A DNA stretch of 64,000 bases from a bacterium. GTDB lineage: Bacteria > Actinomycetota > Acidimicrobiia > Spongiisociales > ZC4RG35. Positions 25,150 to 33,502 of this stretch are shown here, in pieces. The notes below the pieces were generated by a model, which had not been told where the DNA came from, ran no database searches, and saw nothing but the letters and a program-made list of their open reading frames with translations. Where the stretch lies: positions 33,559 to 97,558 of the forward strand of contig JAPPFC010000046.1 in the NCBI GenBank assembly GCA_028824015.1, given 5' to 3'. Numbering within the stretch: position 1 is the first letter of the stretch; each line of letters opens with the position of its first letter. Made by a program: the position numbers and the translations under genes.

Positions 25150-26343
25150 ATGGAACTCAATACCCAACGCAAAGTCGTATTGGGAGTTCAACACACGATT
25201 GCCATGTTCGGCGCCACCGTGCTGGTGCCGCTTCTGACCGGACTGGACGCATCGGTAGCCCTCTTGGCGGCGGGCATTGGAACCCTGATATTCCATGTTC
25301 TCACCAAGTTGATGGTCCCGGTATTCCTGGGCTCGTCATTCGCCTTCATCCCACCGATAGTCGCCGCCCTCAACGACGAGGGCTTCTCCATGTCGGCCAC
25401 CGTGGGAGGCATAGCGGCCGCCGGTGTGGTGTACGCGATCGTCTCGGTGATCGTCCGGTTCATCGGATCGGACAAGATCAAGAGACTGGTTCCGCCGGTG
25501 GTTGCCGGCCCGGTGATCGTAATCATCGGAATCACCCTGGCGCCGGTGGCCGTCGACATGTCCAACGCCAACTGGTGGCTGGCCATCCTCACCCTGCTGG
25601 TGACCGTGGCCGCGGCCATATTCATGAAGGGCCTCTGGAAGATGCTGCCCATCCTGTCCGGCGCAGTGGTCGGCTACGTGGTCGGCGCCATCGCCGGAGA
25701 AGTGGACTTCGACGGGATCGCGGATGCAGACTGGTTCGGCCTGCCCGACTTCACCTTCGCCACCTTCGAGTGGGGCGCCATCGTCCTGATCGCACCGGTG
25801 GCGTTCGTCACCATGATCGAGCACGTCGGGGACGTCATCACCAACGGTCGAGTGGTCGGGAAGGACTTCTTCGAAGAGCCGGGCCTGGACCGCACCCTCA
25901 TGGGTGACGGAGCGGCCACCTTCCTGGCCGGGTTGGTGGGCGGTCCCGCCAACACCACCTACTCGGAGAACACCGGAGTCCTGGCGGTGACCAAGGTCTA
26001 TGACCCTGCCGTCCTTCGCATCGGGGCGATCGTGGCCATCATCCTGGGGATCATCCCCAAGGTGGCGGCGGTCCTGCAGTCCATTCCCCTCTCCGTGCTG
26101 GGAGGCCTGTCCATCGTTCTGTTTGGCATGATCGCCGCAGTGGGCCTCCGCACCCTGGTGGAGAGCCAGGTGGAGATGCACAAGAGCCGCAACCTGATCG
26201 TGGTGGCGGTGATCCTGGTGCTGGGTCTGGGGACTTCGGGTCTCGAGAACCTCCAGATCGGCGGAGTCGCCATCTCCGGCCTGGCATTGGCCGCGGTGGT
26301 GGGCGTGGTGCTCAACCTGATACTCCCCGCCGACGACTCCTGA
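25150..26343 (+). CDS. uraA: Uracil permease (NCS2 family)
   Basis: A 397-residue nucleobase transporter with about 12-14 helices. It begins in the UraA manner: VQHTIAMFGATVLVPLLTG near residue 12 and FLGSSFAFIPPI near 60. The central TMIEHVGDV carries the catalytic Glu region, and NTTYSENTGVLAVTKVYDPAVLRIGA follows. GAGAGGAGG is about 7 bases before the ATG at 25150; an upstream in-frame ATG gives an unlikely extension. It imports uracil with protons for the divergently transcribed uracil-using operon. Confidence 0.95.
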   Translation: MELNTQRKVVLGVQHTIAMFGATVLVPLLTGLDASVALLAAGIGTLIFHVLTKLMVPVFLGSSFAFIPPIVAALNDEGFSMSATVGGIAAAGVVYAIVSVIVRFIGSDKIKRLVPPVVAGPVIVIIGITLAPVAVDMSNANWWLAILTLLVTVAAAIFMKGLWKMLPILSGAVVGYVVGAIAGEVDFDGIADADWFGLPDFTFATFEWGAIVLIAPVAFVTMIEHVGDVITNGRVVGKDFFEEPGLDRTLMGDGAATFLAGLVGGPANTTYSENTGVLAVTKVYDPAVLRIGAIVAIILGIIPKVAAVLQSIPLSVLGGLSIVLFGMIAAVGLRTLVESQVEMHKSRNLIVVAVILVLGLGTSGLENLQIGGVAISGLALAAVVGVVLNLILPADDS

Positions 26344-26369
26344 GTTAGGACAAACCCTGGGAGGGGAAC

Positions 26370-26410
26370 CCTTCGCTCCCTGATGTGATGTCAGGGAGCG
26401 AAGGTCTTTA
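26370..26410 (+). terminator. Intrinsic terminator after uraA
   Basis: A perfect 14-bp hairpin: CCTTCGCTCCCTGA at 26370-26383 and its complement at 26391-26404, with a 7-base loop, followed by TCTTTA. It lies between the convergent uraA and zinc-ribbon genes and may act in both directions. Confidence 0.85.
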
Positions 26411-26671
26411 AAGGTCCGAGCCGCAGTAGCGGCACTTCACCGCTTCGCTCCGGATCAACTCGGCGCAGTATTGACACTTCTGGTACGCGCCGCTTTGAAT
26501 CGCTTCTATTTCGATTTTGACGGCATTGGACGGGACGACCAGGGACAGAATCAGCCCGAACGGGCCGAGGAGCGCTCCCAGCACGAGCCAGCCACACCCG
26601 CTGCGGCCTTTGTTCGAGGCAACGAAGGCGCTGATAGCGCCGCACAGGATCCAGACGGTGATGATGTCCAT
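26408..26671 (-). CDS. Small membrane protein with a C-terminal zinc ribbon
   Basis: An 87-residue protein. Two N-terminal hydrophobic segments (ITVWILCGAISAFVAS and WLVLGALLGPFGLILSLVV) are separated by a short loop NKGRSGCG. A CQYC...CRYC zinc ribbon ends the protein. Such proteins are common and of unknown role. GGAG lies about 7 bases before the ATG at 26671; a 38-codon in-frame extension upstream lacks family character. It is convergent with uraA and downstream of dnaE2. Confidence 0.75.
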   Translation of the reverse strand: MDIITVWILCGAISAFVASNKGRSGCGWLVLGALLGPFGLILSLVVPSNAVKIEIEAIQSGAYQKCQYCAELIRSEAVKCRYCGSDL

Positions 26672-26771
26672 ATTGCGACTCCGTAGACGCAGGCTGGTTT
26701 CCGGATCACGATAAGGCATGGGTGTGACAGCCCTGACTCCGGCTGGAGCGTCGTGGGATCGCTCTTGCCGA

Positions 26772-29700
26772 TCAGTGCCAATCATGGGCGGCGGGCATCG
26801 AGACCGGGACTTCGACCGCTTCCAGGGCCGAGACGATCACCGACGTGGTGCCGTCCCATCGGGAGATCACGCCCCGCACCAGGATCACCTGGCTCCGGAG
26901 TTGCTTCTTGTATTGGGCGAAGACGTCCGGCCAGATGATCACCTGCACGTCCCCGGTCTCGTCCTCGATGGTCACGAACACCGTGCCGCCTATCCCGCGC
27001 GGGTGCTGTCGGGCGATGGGCCAGCCCGCCACCAGCACCTCTTCTGCTTCGGCGCGGTCCTCAACCTCGGCGGTGGTCAGCACCTCCTCGTCCAGCGTTC
27101 CCCGGAGGTACTCCATGAGGTGGCCACCCGGATGGATGCCCAGGACCTGGTAGTGGCTGGCCATCCGCTCGTAGTCGGTGAAATCGGCCAGGTCGGGCTT
27201 TCTTCCTCCCCGGGTCGTGTCCAGGACGGTCTGTCCGTTGCGGGAGGGGCGGACCGACAGCCCCGCGTCCCAGAGGGCGGTGCGGCGGTTGGGGGAGAGG
27301 CCGTCCAGGGCGCCCGCCATCACCAGGGAGACCACGGCCTGGGGACTGAGCCCGGTGCGTCGGATCAGGTCCCCGGCGCCTCCATAGGGACCGCGGCGCT
27401 TCCTCTCGGAGACGATTGTCTCGGCGGACCGGTCTCCCACGTCCTTGACGATTCCCAGGCCCAGCCGCACCGCGCCCTCTTCGGGTACGCACTTGACGTC
27501 GCTCCGGTTGACGCAGGGACCGAGGAACGGCACGCCGAATGTATTGGCGTCCTGTTTGAGGGTCTCCAGCGGGTAGAACCCCATGGGCTGGTTGTTGATG
27601 AGGGTCGTGAAGAACTCCAGGGGGTGGTAGCGCTTGAGCCAGGCCACCTGGTAGGCGGTGACCGCGAAGGCGTGGGAGTGGGATTCGGGGAACATGTAGT
27701 GGCCGTTGATCTTGGAGAAGATCTTCCGCGCAGTTCGTTCCGGGACGCCCCGCCTCCGGGCGCCTTGGAGGAAGTCTTTCCAGTGCATGGCTATCAGGTG
27801 CTGGTTGTTGGAACGAGCGAAGGACCTTCGTATCTCGTCGGCCTGGGCGGCGGTCATCCCCGCCACGTCCATAATCAACTGGACCACCTGTTCCTGCCAG
27901 ACGATCACCCCGAATCCCCGCTCGAGGGCGCGTCTCTCCAGTGGATGGTCGTAATCCCAGGAGACGCCGTGGCGGTATCTCTCCAGGAACTGGGAGACGG
28001 CGCTTCCCTGCACGCCCACGCCCGGGCGGATCAGCGCCACCTGGTAGGCCAGGTCCAGGAGGTTCTCGGGCCGGAGGCGCCTTCCCATCTTCAACTGGGC
28101 GGGAGACTGGAGCAGGAACACCCCCTTGGAGCGGCCTTCGGTGATCATCCCGTACACCTCGGGATCCTCGGGGTCGATCCTGGACAGGTCCGGCCGCTCG
28201 CCGGTCCGCTCTTCGATCAGATCCAGGGATTCGTGCAACTGGTCGAGCGCCGGCAGGGAGAGCAGGTCTATCTTGGCGAAATTGGCGTCGGCGACGTTGT
28301 CCTTGTCCCAGTCCATTATGTAGCGGCCCTCGATGGCCCCTTCCCGGACGGGGACCATCTCCGGGATGGGGGTGCTGCTGAGGATCATCCCTCCGGGGTG
28401 CTGGCTGAGGCCTTTGGGCGCCCCCATCAGTTGGGGGGAGATCTCGATCAGGTTCTTCCACCCGTAGGCGTCCACCCGGTCCCGGAAGGCGGGAAGTTCC
28501 AGCATCTCTGCTCTCAGGTCCGCCGCATGGTGGGAGTGGATCTGTTTGGACAGAAGTGTCAACTCCCGGCCCGGCAGCCCGAACGCCTTGCCGAGGTCCT
28601 GGATGATGCCCTTGACGGTGTAGGTGGAGACGGCTCCGGTCAGCACCGCGTATTCGGGGCCGAAATGCCGGTGGATCCGCTCGATGAGCTTGTCCCGAAG
28701 GTTGCGGGGGAAGTCGAGGTCGATGTCGGGAAGGAGGGTGGTGTCGTCGGAGATGAACCGGTCCAGGGTGAGGTTCCACCGGAGAGGGTCGACGTGGCTG
28801 ATGCCGATCAGATACCCCACCAGAAGGGCCACCGACGATCCTCGCCCTCTCCCGGGCGGCCGTTCTTCGAGGGGCGTCCCGGGACGCACCAGTCCCTCTT
28901 CTTCCATGATCCTCTGGGCGATGAGCACGATCTCCCGGTAGAGCAGCAGGAACCCGGAAAGACGGTGCATCCCGATCAATCGGAACTCCTCGGCGAGGCG
29001 TTCCCGGACGGGAGGAGAGAGGGATCCGTAGCGGCGGAGAGCGGCCTGGCGGCAGAGTTCTCGAAGGTAGCTGTCGGGAGTGTGCCCCTCCGGCACGTCG
29101 GGTTCGGGGAGGCGGTAGCCGAGGTCGGTGCTGAGATCGAAAGAGCACTGCTCGGCGATCTTCAGGGTGTTGGAGATGGCCTCGGGGAGGTGCCCGAACA
29201 GTCGCTCCATCTGTTCGGGAGACTTGAGAGAGAGGTGATGGTTGGGTCTGATGTACCGGAGGGCCTGGTCCATGGTGATGTTGTGCTTGGCGGCCACCAG
29301 CGCGTTCTGAAGGCGGTAGCGCTCCGGTGAGTGGTAGTGGACGTCGTTGGTGGCCGCCACCGGGACGCCTTCGGCGTGAGCCAGGGACTCGAGTTCCCGG
29401 TTGCGCCGGGTATCGCCCTCCAGGAGGTTCTGCTGCACTTCCACATACATCCGGTCGGGGCCGAACCAGTCCCGGTACCCACCGAGAAGATCCCGCGCCT
29501 CCGAATGCCGGCCGGAGATCACCAGTCGAGAGAGGTGACTGTCGCGCCCTCCGGCGAGGAGGACCAGCCCTTCCGAGTAGACCGGCAGGTGCGCGGGATC
29601 GAGGCGCGGGTTCTGGCGGTCCGCGCCGTTGGCCAGGGTGAACAGCCGGGACAGGTTGGCGTATCCCTGGCGCGTCCCGGCCAGAAGGGTAAGCCGCGTG

Positions 29701-29918
29701 CCGTCTGTGAGGGTCAGTTCTCCGCCGGTGATGGGCCGGATGCCCAGGCTGTTGGCCAGGCGGGCGAACTCCAGGGCGCCGCACAGGTTGGTGTCGGTAA
29801 GGGCCATGGCCGGGTACCCGTATTCTTTGGCCCGGGCCAGCAGTTCGTGGACGTGTGACGCTCCCATCCCGAAGGAATAGAAGCTCTTCGCGTGAAGCTC
29901 CACGTAGCCCGAAGCCAT
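26772..29918 (-). CDS. dnaE2: Error-prone DNA polymerase III alpha subunit DnaE2 (ImuC)
   Basis: A 1048-residue C-family polymerase, the usual DnaE2 length. The palm acidic motif DIDLDFPRN and the following YTVKGIIQDLGKAFGLP fingers region are intact. A helix-hairpin-helix region is present near residue 880, and an OB fold (VFVTIEDETGDVQVIIWPDVF) ends the protein. The N-terminal PHP domain is degraded: the usual HxH is HAK in ELHAKSFYS, and TDHD is TDTN, so metal-dependent proofreading is unlikely. GGAGGTGGGAGC precedes the ATG. It is transcribed after imuB, 16 bp away, and probably performs SOS translesion synthesis with it. Confidence 0.93.
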   Translation of the reverse strand: MASGYVELHAKSFYSFGMGASHVHELLARAKEYGYPAMALTDTNLCGALEFARLANSLGIRPITGGELTLTDGTRLTLLAGTRQGYANLSRLFTLANGADRQNPRLDPAHLPVYSEGLVLLAGGRDSHLSRLVISGRHSEARDLLGGYRDWFGPDRMYVEVQQNLLEGDTRRNRELESLAHAEGVPVAATNDVHYHSPERYRLQNALVAAKHNITMDQALRYIRPNHHLSLKSPEQMERLFGHLPEAISNTLKIAEQCSFDLSTDLGYRLPEPDVPEGHTPDSYLRELCRQAALRRYGSLSPPVRERLAEEFRLIGMHRLSGFLLLYREIVLIAQRIMEEEGLVRPGTPLEERPPGRGRGSSVALLVGYLIGISHVDPLRWNLTLDRFISDDTTLLPDIDLDFPRNLRDKLIERIHRHFGPEYAVLTGAVSTYTVKGIIQDLGKAFGLPGRELTLLSKQIHSHHAADLRAEMLELPAFRDRVDAYGWKNLIEISPQLMGAPKGLSQHPGGMILSSTPIPEMVPVREGAIEGRYIMDWDKDNVADANFAKIDLLSLPALDQLHESLDLIEERTGERPDLSRIDPEDPEVYGMITEGRSKGVFLLQSPAQLKMGRRLRPENLLDLAYQVALIRPGVGVQGSAVSQFLERYRHGVSWDYDHPLERRALERGFGVIVWQEQVVQLIMDVAGMTAAQADEIRRSFARSNNQHLIAMHWKDFLQGARRRGVPERTARKIFSKINGHYMFPESHSHAFAVTAYQVAWLKRYHPLEFFTTLINNQPMGFYPLETLKQDANTFGVPFLGPCVNRSDVKCVPEEGAVRLGLGIVKDVGDRSAETIVSERKRRGPYGGAGDLIRRTGLSPQAVVSLVMAGALDGLSPNRRTALWDAGLSVRPSRNGQTVLDTTRGGRKPDLADFTDYERMASHYQVLGIHPGGHLMEYLRGTLDEEVLTTAEVEDRAEAEEVLVAGWPIARQHPRGIGGTVFVTIEDETGDVQVIIWPDVFAQYKKQLRSQVILVRGVISRWDGTTSVIVSALEAVEVPVSMPAAHDWH

Positions 29919-29934
29919 GCTCCCACCTCCCCGG

Positions 29935-31380
29935 CTAGCCGCTCTGTCGGTACCAGCATTCTGCTCGCTGGTCGTAGAAGAGGGTGACCCCTCGCCCGTT
30001 CTCTCCTCCCAGCCGGTAATAGGTCCGGGTGATCGGTTGCGGCAACCACCACAGGTCGAAGGTCCAGAGGTCGGCCACCCGGTCCACGGTGCGCCACCGG
30101 TCACCCAGCAGCACGGCCGCCGGCCGGCGACGGTCCCCTTCCCGGACGGAGACCTGGGTGGGCGCCGCCACCGGCTTGATGGCATAGTCGCCCGATCGGT
30201 CGACGGGCACCTGGACCGACCGCATCTCCGGCGCCGGATGCCAGGGCGCCACCTCCACCACCCGGTGCAGGATATGGTCTCCTCGCGTCCGGGACCGGAG
30301 TTTTCTCTCCGTGTCTCGGATCCGGCGCCACCTGATCTGCTTCGGGTCCGCCCAGAGTCCCAGTTGCACTCCCGAGGATCCGCTGAGACCGGTGAGGGTC
30401 AGCCGGATCTCTTCGATGGGGATTCGGGGAGGGTCCATCTCCAGTTGGCGCCTGACGATCGCAGAAGCCTTCTCCCATCCGTGGACGCCTCGCTTGAAGT
30501 GAATGGCTTTCCTCCACGACGGAGGGCTCTCCGCTCTGCAGTCCAGGGTCACCCCGGCCGCCTGTCTCCCCAGCATGCGGCGCCGGGAGAAGGCCCTTTT
30601 AATCAGGATGTCCACCGTCACCAAAAAGAGTTCCAGGGAGGCCGAATGGTCGGGGAAGGAGGTGTGTTCGGTGATGCTCTCGGTGACTTGCAGGGGAACC
30701 AGGGGACGCTCGTCTATGCCGTTGCAGAGCGACCAGGCCTGTGATCCCTCCAGGCCGAACTGGTCGGCCAGCAGTCCCTTGGGTAGCGCGGCCACTTCTC
30801 CCATGGTGTGGAGACCCAGAAGGTGCAGGTTGGCTTTGATCTCCGCCGAGACGGGAAGCAGGTCGACCGGATGGGGAGAGAGGAACCTCCCGGCATCGGC
30901 GGGCACCCGGTTCACTCCCATGGCCTTCCCGGTCCGGGCCGCCACGAAGGCGGGGAATTTGGCGTTCCCCACTCCCACCGCCGGTTCCAGGTCGCGGGGG
31001 ACGGCGCCCAGGAGCATGCACACCAGGCGGTCCTCGCCGCCGTACAGGGCCGCCAGGCCATCGAGACGCGCATAGACCGTGCCGAGTTCCGGACCCTCCA
31101 CGCGATGGCCGACCTCCATCAGGAACCCGAGCACGTCGTCGAACACCTGCCGGTAATAGGGCTCGTCGGCTTCCAGGACGACACAGTTCGCATGGTTGGA
31201 GATGGCCTGCTCCAGTGTCATCCCGGCTCTCGCCAGGAAGGCCTGGGAGGTGTGGTCCACGACCAGGGGGACCGTCCCGGTCCGGTCGACGATCACCGCC
31301 GGCCGGCCTTCCAGACCCGCGTCGCGCCGCAACTCGGACTTGACTCTCAGATGAGAGATGAGCAGGCACGCAACCCGCAT
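29935..31380 (-). CDS. imuB: ImuB-like inactive Y-family polymerase homologue
   Basis: A 481-residue protein aligned over the Y-family palm and little-finger regions but lacking the catalytic acids: the first motif reads VACLLISHLRVKSEL instead of DxDxFFASVE, and the SIDE motif is replaced by VYARLDGLAALYGG. The C-terminal DLWWLPQPITRTYYRLGGENGRGVTLFYD is the ImuB tail, ending where ImuB binds the beta clamp and DnaE2. AAAAGGAGG lies 4 bases before the ATG. ImuB connects DnaE2 to the replication clamp in SOS mutagenesis. No imuA gene is adjacent. Confidence 0.88.
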   Translation of the reverse strand: MRVACLLISHLRVKSELRRDAGLEGRPAVIVDRTGTVPLVVDHTSQAFLARAGMTLEQAISNHANCVVLEADEPYYRQVFDDVLGFLMEVGHRVEGPELGTVYARLDGLAALYGGEDRLVCMLLGAVPRDLEPAVGVGNAKFPAFVAARTGKAMGVNRVPADAGRFLSPHPVDLLPVSAEIKANLHLLGLHTMGEVAALPKGLLADQFGLEGSQAWSLCNGIDERPLVPLQVTESITEHTSFPDHSASLELFLVTVDILIKRAFSRRRMLGRQAAGVTLDCRAESPPSWRKAIHFKRGVHGWEKASAIVRRQLEMDPPRIPIEEIRLTLTGLSGSSGVQLGLWADPKQIRWRRIRDTERKLRSRTRGDHILHRVVEVAPWHPAPEMRSVQVPVDRSGDYAIKPVAAPTQVSVREGDRRRPAAVLLGDRWRTVDRVADLWTFDLWWLPQPITRTYYRLGGENGRGVTLFYDQRAECWYRQSG

Positions 31381-31426
31381 CGCACCTCCTTTTCCAGACC
31401 GGGTTCAGTTGGGAATCCGTATAGGG

Positions 31427-31448
31427 TAATCGAACATATGTTCGATTA
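31427..31448. promoter_or_regulatory. LexA SOS box upstream of imuB-dnaE2
   Basis: A perfect 22-bp palindrome with core CGAACATATGTTCG at 31431-31444 matches the Gram-positive/actinobacterial LexA operator (CGAAC-N4-GTTCG). It lies 46 bases upstream of the imuB start codon. Binding of LexA would repress the mutagenesis operon until DNA damage. Confidence 0.93.
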
Positions 31449-31469
31449 CAAGTAAAAGAGGGGGGGATT

Positions 31470-31613
31470 AAAATCTGGTTTCTTCGGCAATCCGGGACCT
31501 GCTGTCTCTATTACCAGACCGAGGTCAGCAACGGCGCCAAGTGCGACGACTGCTCGTTGTGGACGCCGGCCGATCGGTCCGCCCGCTACGCCGAGATGCT
31601 CGAGGGAATCTGA
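31470..31613 (+). pseudogene. Remnant of a FhuF-like ferric-reductase iron-sulfur domain
   Basis: A reading frame ending at TGA 31611-31613 encodes GTCCLYYQTEVSNGAKCDDCSLW, the C-terminal [2Fe-2S] signature of FhuF-like ferric iron reductases (CC-x-x-Y ... C-x-x-C). No start codon or N-terminal domain precedes it; the frame is interrupted within about 50 bases upstream, next to the LexA box. It is probably the 3' end of a deleted gene. The rest of the 31381-31693 gap holds only the LexA box and AT-rich sequence. Confidence 0.6.
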
Positions 31614-31693
31614 TCGCTACTCCCCAACAAATCGGACCACTCTCTGCGATTTAGTACACATAAATAACACGTAGCACCACGTATCCTCACTGA

Positions 31694-33460
31694 ATGTCAA
31701 TAATGCGGTACTCTGACAACGTTGCCTGGGCCATGAAGTGGCTCCGACATCGGGGTACGGCACTGGGCTTGCTGGTGGTTGCCACCATTCTCTTTTTCGC
31801 TGGTTTTGTCGTGGCGAATGATGAGTACCAAGCAGATCCGCTGGGTCTGATCCCCGGATACGATCTGACCACTCACTACAGCCTCGGTGACGACCTCTGG
31901 GAGGTGTGGGTCTGTGACTCTCCCGATGGCGATCTGGATATTTCCGCGCCTGGGCTTGTGGAGGTCCTCAAGTCCGAGTTGGTCCCCTATTTCGATTGGC
32001 TGTCAGGTGGTCGGTATCGCCCGGTGTTCAACGCGGGCGATCCGGGTGTGATTGCCGCGACAGGGTTTACGCCGTGTCTTGATGCGATAGCAGACCATGT
32101 CGAGTCCGCCACGGAGGGTGTGGTTACCATCGCCGACCAGGAAACGACCTTTGCCCGTGGCGATCCGGGAGGATTGGTGCGTTACCGGTCGGGGGAACTC
32201 GAGTGGTTGGCGTTGCGGGGCACTTCATTTCCCGACAATGGGCGGAGCGTGAATGCGGGCGGGAATCTCTTCTCCGCACCGTCCGATCAGGCCGAGGGCG
32301 CCACACCTCCGCAGATCTCGATTATTGCTCATGAGTTCGGTCACGCTTTGTGGTTCCCGCATTCATATCGCATCGACCCGGGTGAGTACGACAACCCGAT
32401 GGACATCATGAGCGACGCCGAAGCCGCACCCGGTCTGCAGATCGGGACCATAGCCATCAATAGGTATGCGGCCGGGTGGATCGACCAGGACGAGGTCGAG
32501 GTGTATCCCGGTGAAGGGAAGTCACGCTACGTGCTGGCTCCTCCGGGCGATGACGGGACTCAAATGCTGGTGCTCCGGTCCAGTGAGGGTGGTTTCATGA
32601 CGCTGGGAGCCCGGGTCAGGAAGGGATACGACACGGGGTTGCCGAAAGAAGGTGTCGAGTCCTACTTCATCGACACCGTAACCCCCCACTGCGGTCAAGG
32701 TGATCTCCCTCCCTGTTTCGGCCTTAGCCGCCCAACCCGAGCGGTGCATAACCCGACTGTTCCCCTCGATTTCGATGACGAACTGGCGCATGTGATGGGT
32801 GTGGGTGATGGATTCACCACCTGGAACAATGTCTCGGTGACCGTGGTGGAGCGCTCCGGTGACGACTTCATAGTCGAGGTCACTGACGGATCGGTGCAGG
32901 AAGCGCCCGAGGATCGATTCTCCGATGATGATGGCAATGTTCATGAGGCGAACATCGAGGTCATTGCCGAGTTGGGCATAACCCGAGGCTGTGGAGAGGG
33001 CTTGTACTGCCCCTCCCGGTCGGTGAAGCGCGCGGAAATGGCGGCCTTCCTGATCCGGGCGCTCGGAGAGACACCACAAGAGGTTGTTGCTGCCAGCCGG
33101 TTCTCGGATGTTCCTTCGGGCATCTGGTATGTGGGACATGTCGAACGTCTCGCTGATTTGGGCATAACCAATGTGGAATCCGGTAGCGCTTTCCGTCCCG
33201 ACGATGCACTGACCCGCCTGGAGATGGCGGTGTGGATGTCCCGGGCGTTCGACTTCATTAACGAGGTAACACCGGAGGGGGTGTTTACGGACGTCCCGGC
33301 CGCCGAGTGGTACGCCGGGGCCGCGGAAGGCTTATTGGCAGCCGGTGTGACTAGGGGGTGTTCCGCCGATCCGCTTGCCTATTGTCCGCATGATCCGGTG
33401 CGGCGCGACCAGATGGCCTCGTTCATAGCCCGCGCTCTGACCAACCAACCGCGGCCCTGA
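31694..33460 (+). CDS. Secreted metalloprotease-like protein with three SLH domains
   Basis: A 588-residue exported protein. An N-terminal signal/anchor helix (LGLLVVATILFFAGFVVA) lies near residues 24-42. A protease domain carries HEFGHALWFPH (HExxHxxxxxH, zinc ligands near 213, 217 and 223). Three SLH repeats follow from about residue 395 (each begins FSD/FTD and ends in a Met-Ala-x-x-hydrophobic-x-x-Arg-Ala helix). SLH repeats bind cell-wall polymers and would hold the enzyme on the cell surface. Two cysteine pairs (RGCGEGLYC and RGCSADPLAYC) may form disulfides. AT-rich promoter-like DNA lies upstream; no clear Shine-Dalgarno is seen. Confidence 0.82.
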   Translation: MSIMRYSDNVAWAMKWLRHRGTALGLLVVATILFFAGFVVANDEYQADPLGLIPGYDLTTHYSLGDDLWEVWVCDSPDGDLDISAPGLVEVLKSELVPYFDWLSGGRYRPVFNAGDPGVIAATGFTPCLDAIADHVESATEGVVTIADQETTFARGDPGGLVRYRSGELEWLALRGTSFPDNGRSVNAGGNLFSAPSDQAEGATPPQISIIAHEFGHALWFPHSYRIDPGEYDNPMDIMSDAEAAPGLQIGTIAINRYAAGWIDQDEVEVYPGEGKSRYVLAPPGDDGTQMLVLRSSEGGFMTLGARVRKGYDTGLPKEGVESYFIDTVTPHCGQGDLPPCFGLSRPTRAVHNPTVPLDFDDELAHVMGVGDGFTTWNNVSVTVVERSGDDFIVEVTDGSVQEAPEDRFSDDDGNVHEANIEVIAELGITRGCGEGLYCPSRSVKRAEMAAFLIRALGETPQEVVAASRFSDVPSGIWYVGHVERLADLGITNVESGSAFRPDDALTRLEMAVWMSRAFDFINEVTPEGVFTDVPAAEWYAGAAEGLLAAGVTRGCSADPLAYCPHDPVRRDQMASFIARALTNQPRP

Positions 33461-33502
33461 GAACAGCCGCTGACTGAGATCATCGGAAGTAGGTAGGGTT
33501 GC

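Noticed and set aside
26772..30185. A 1137-residue start for dnaE2
   Set aside because: The extra N-terminus lies in another frame of imuB. The ATG at 29918 has a strong ribosome site and gives the family length.
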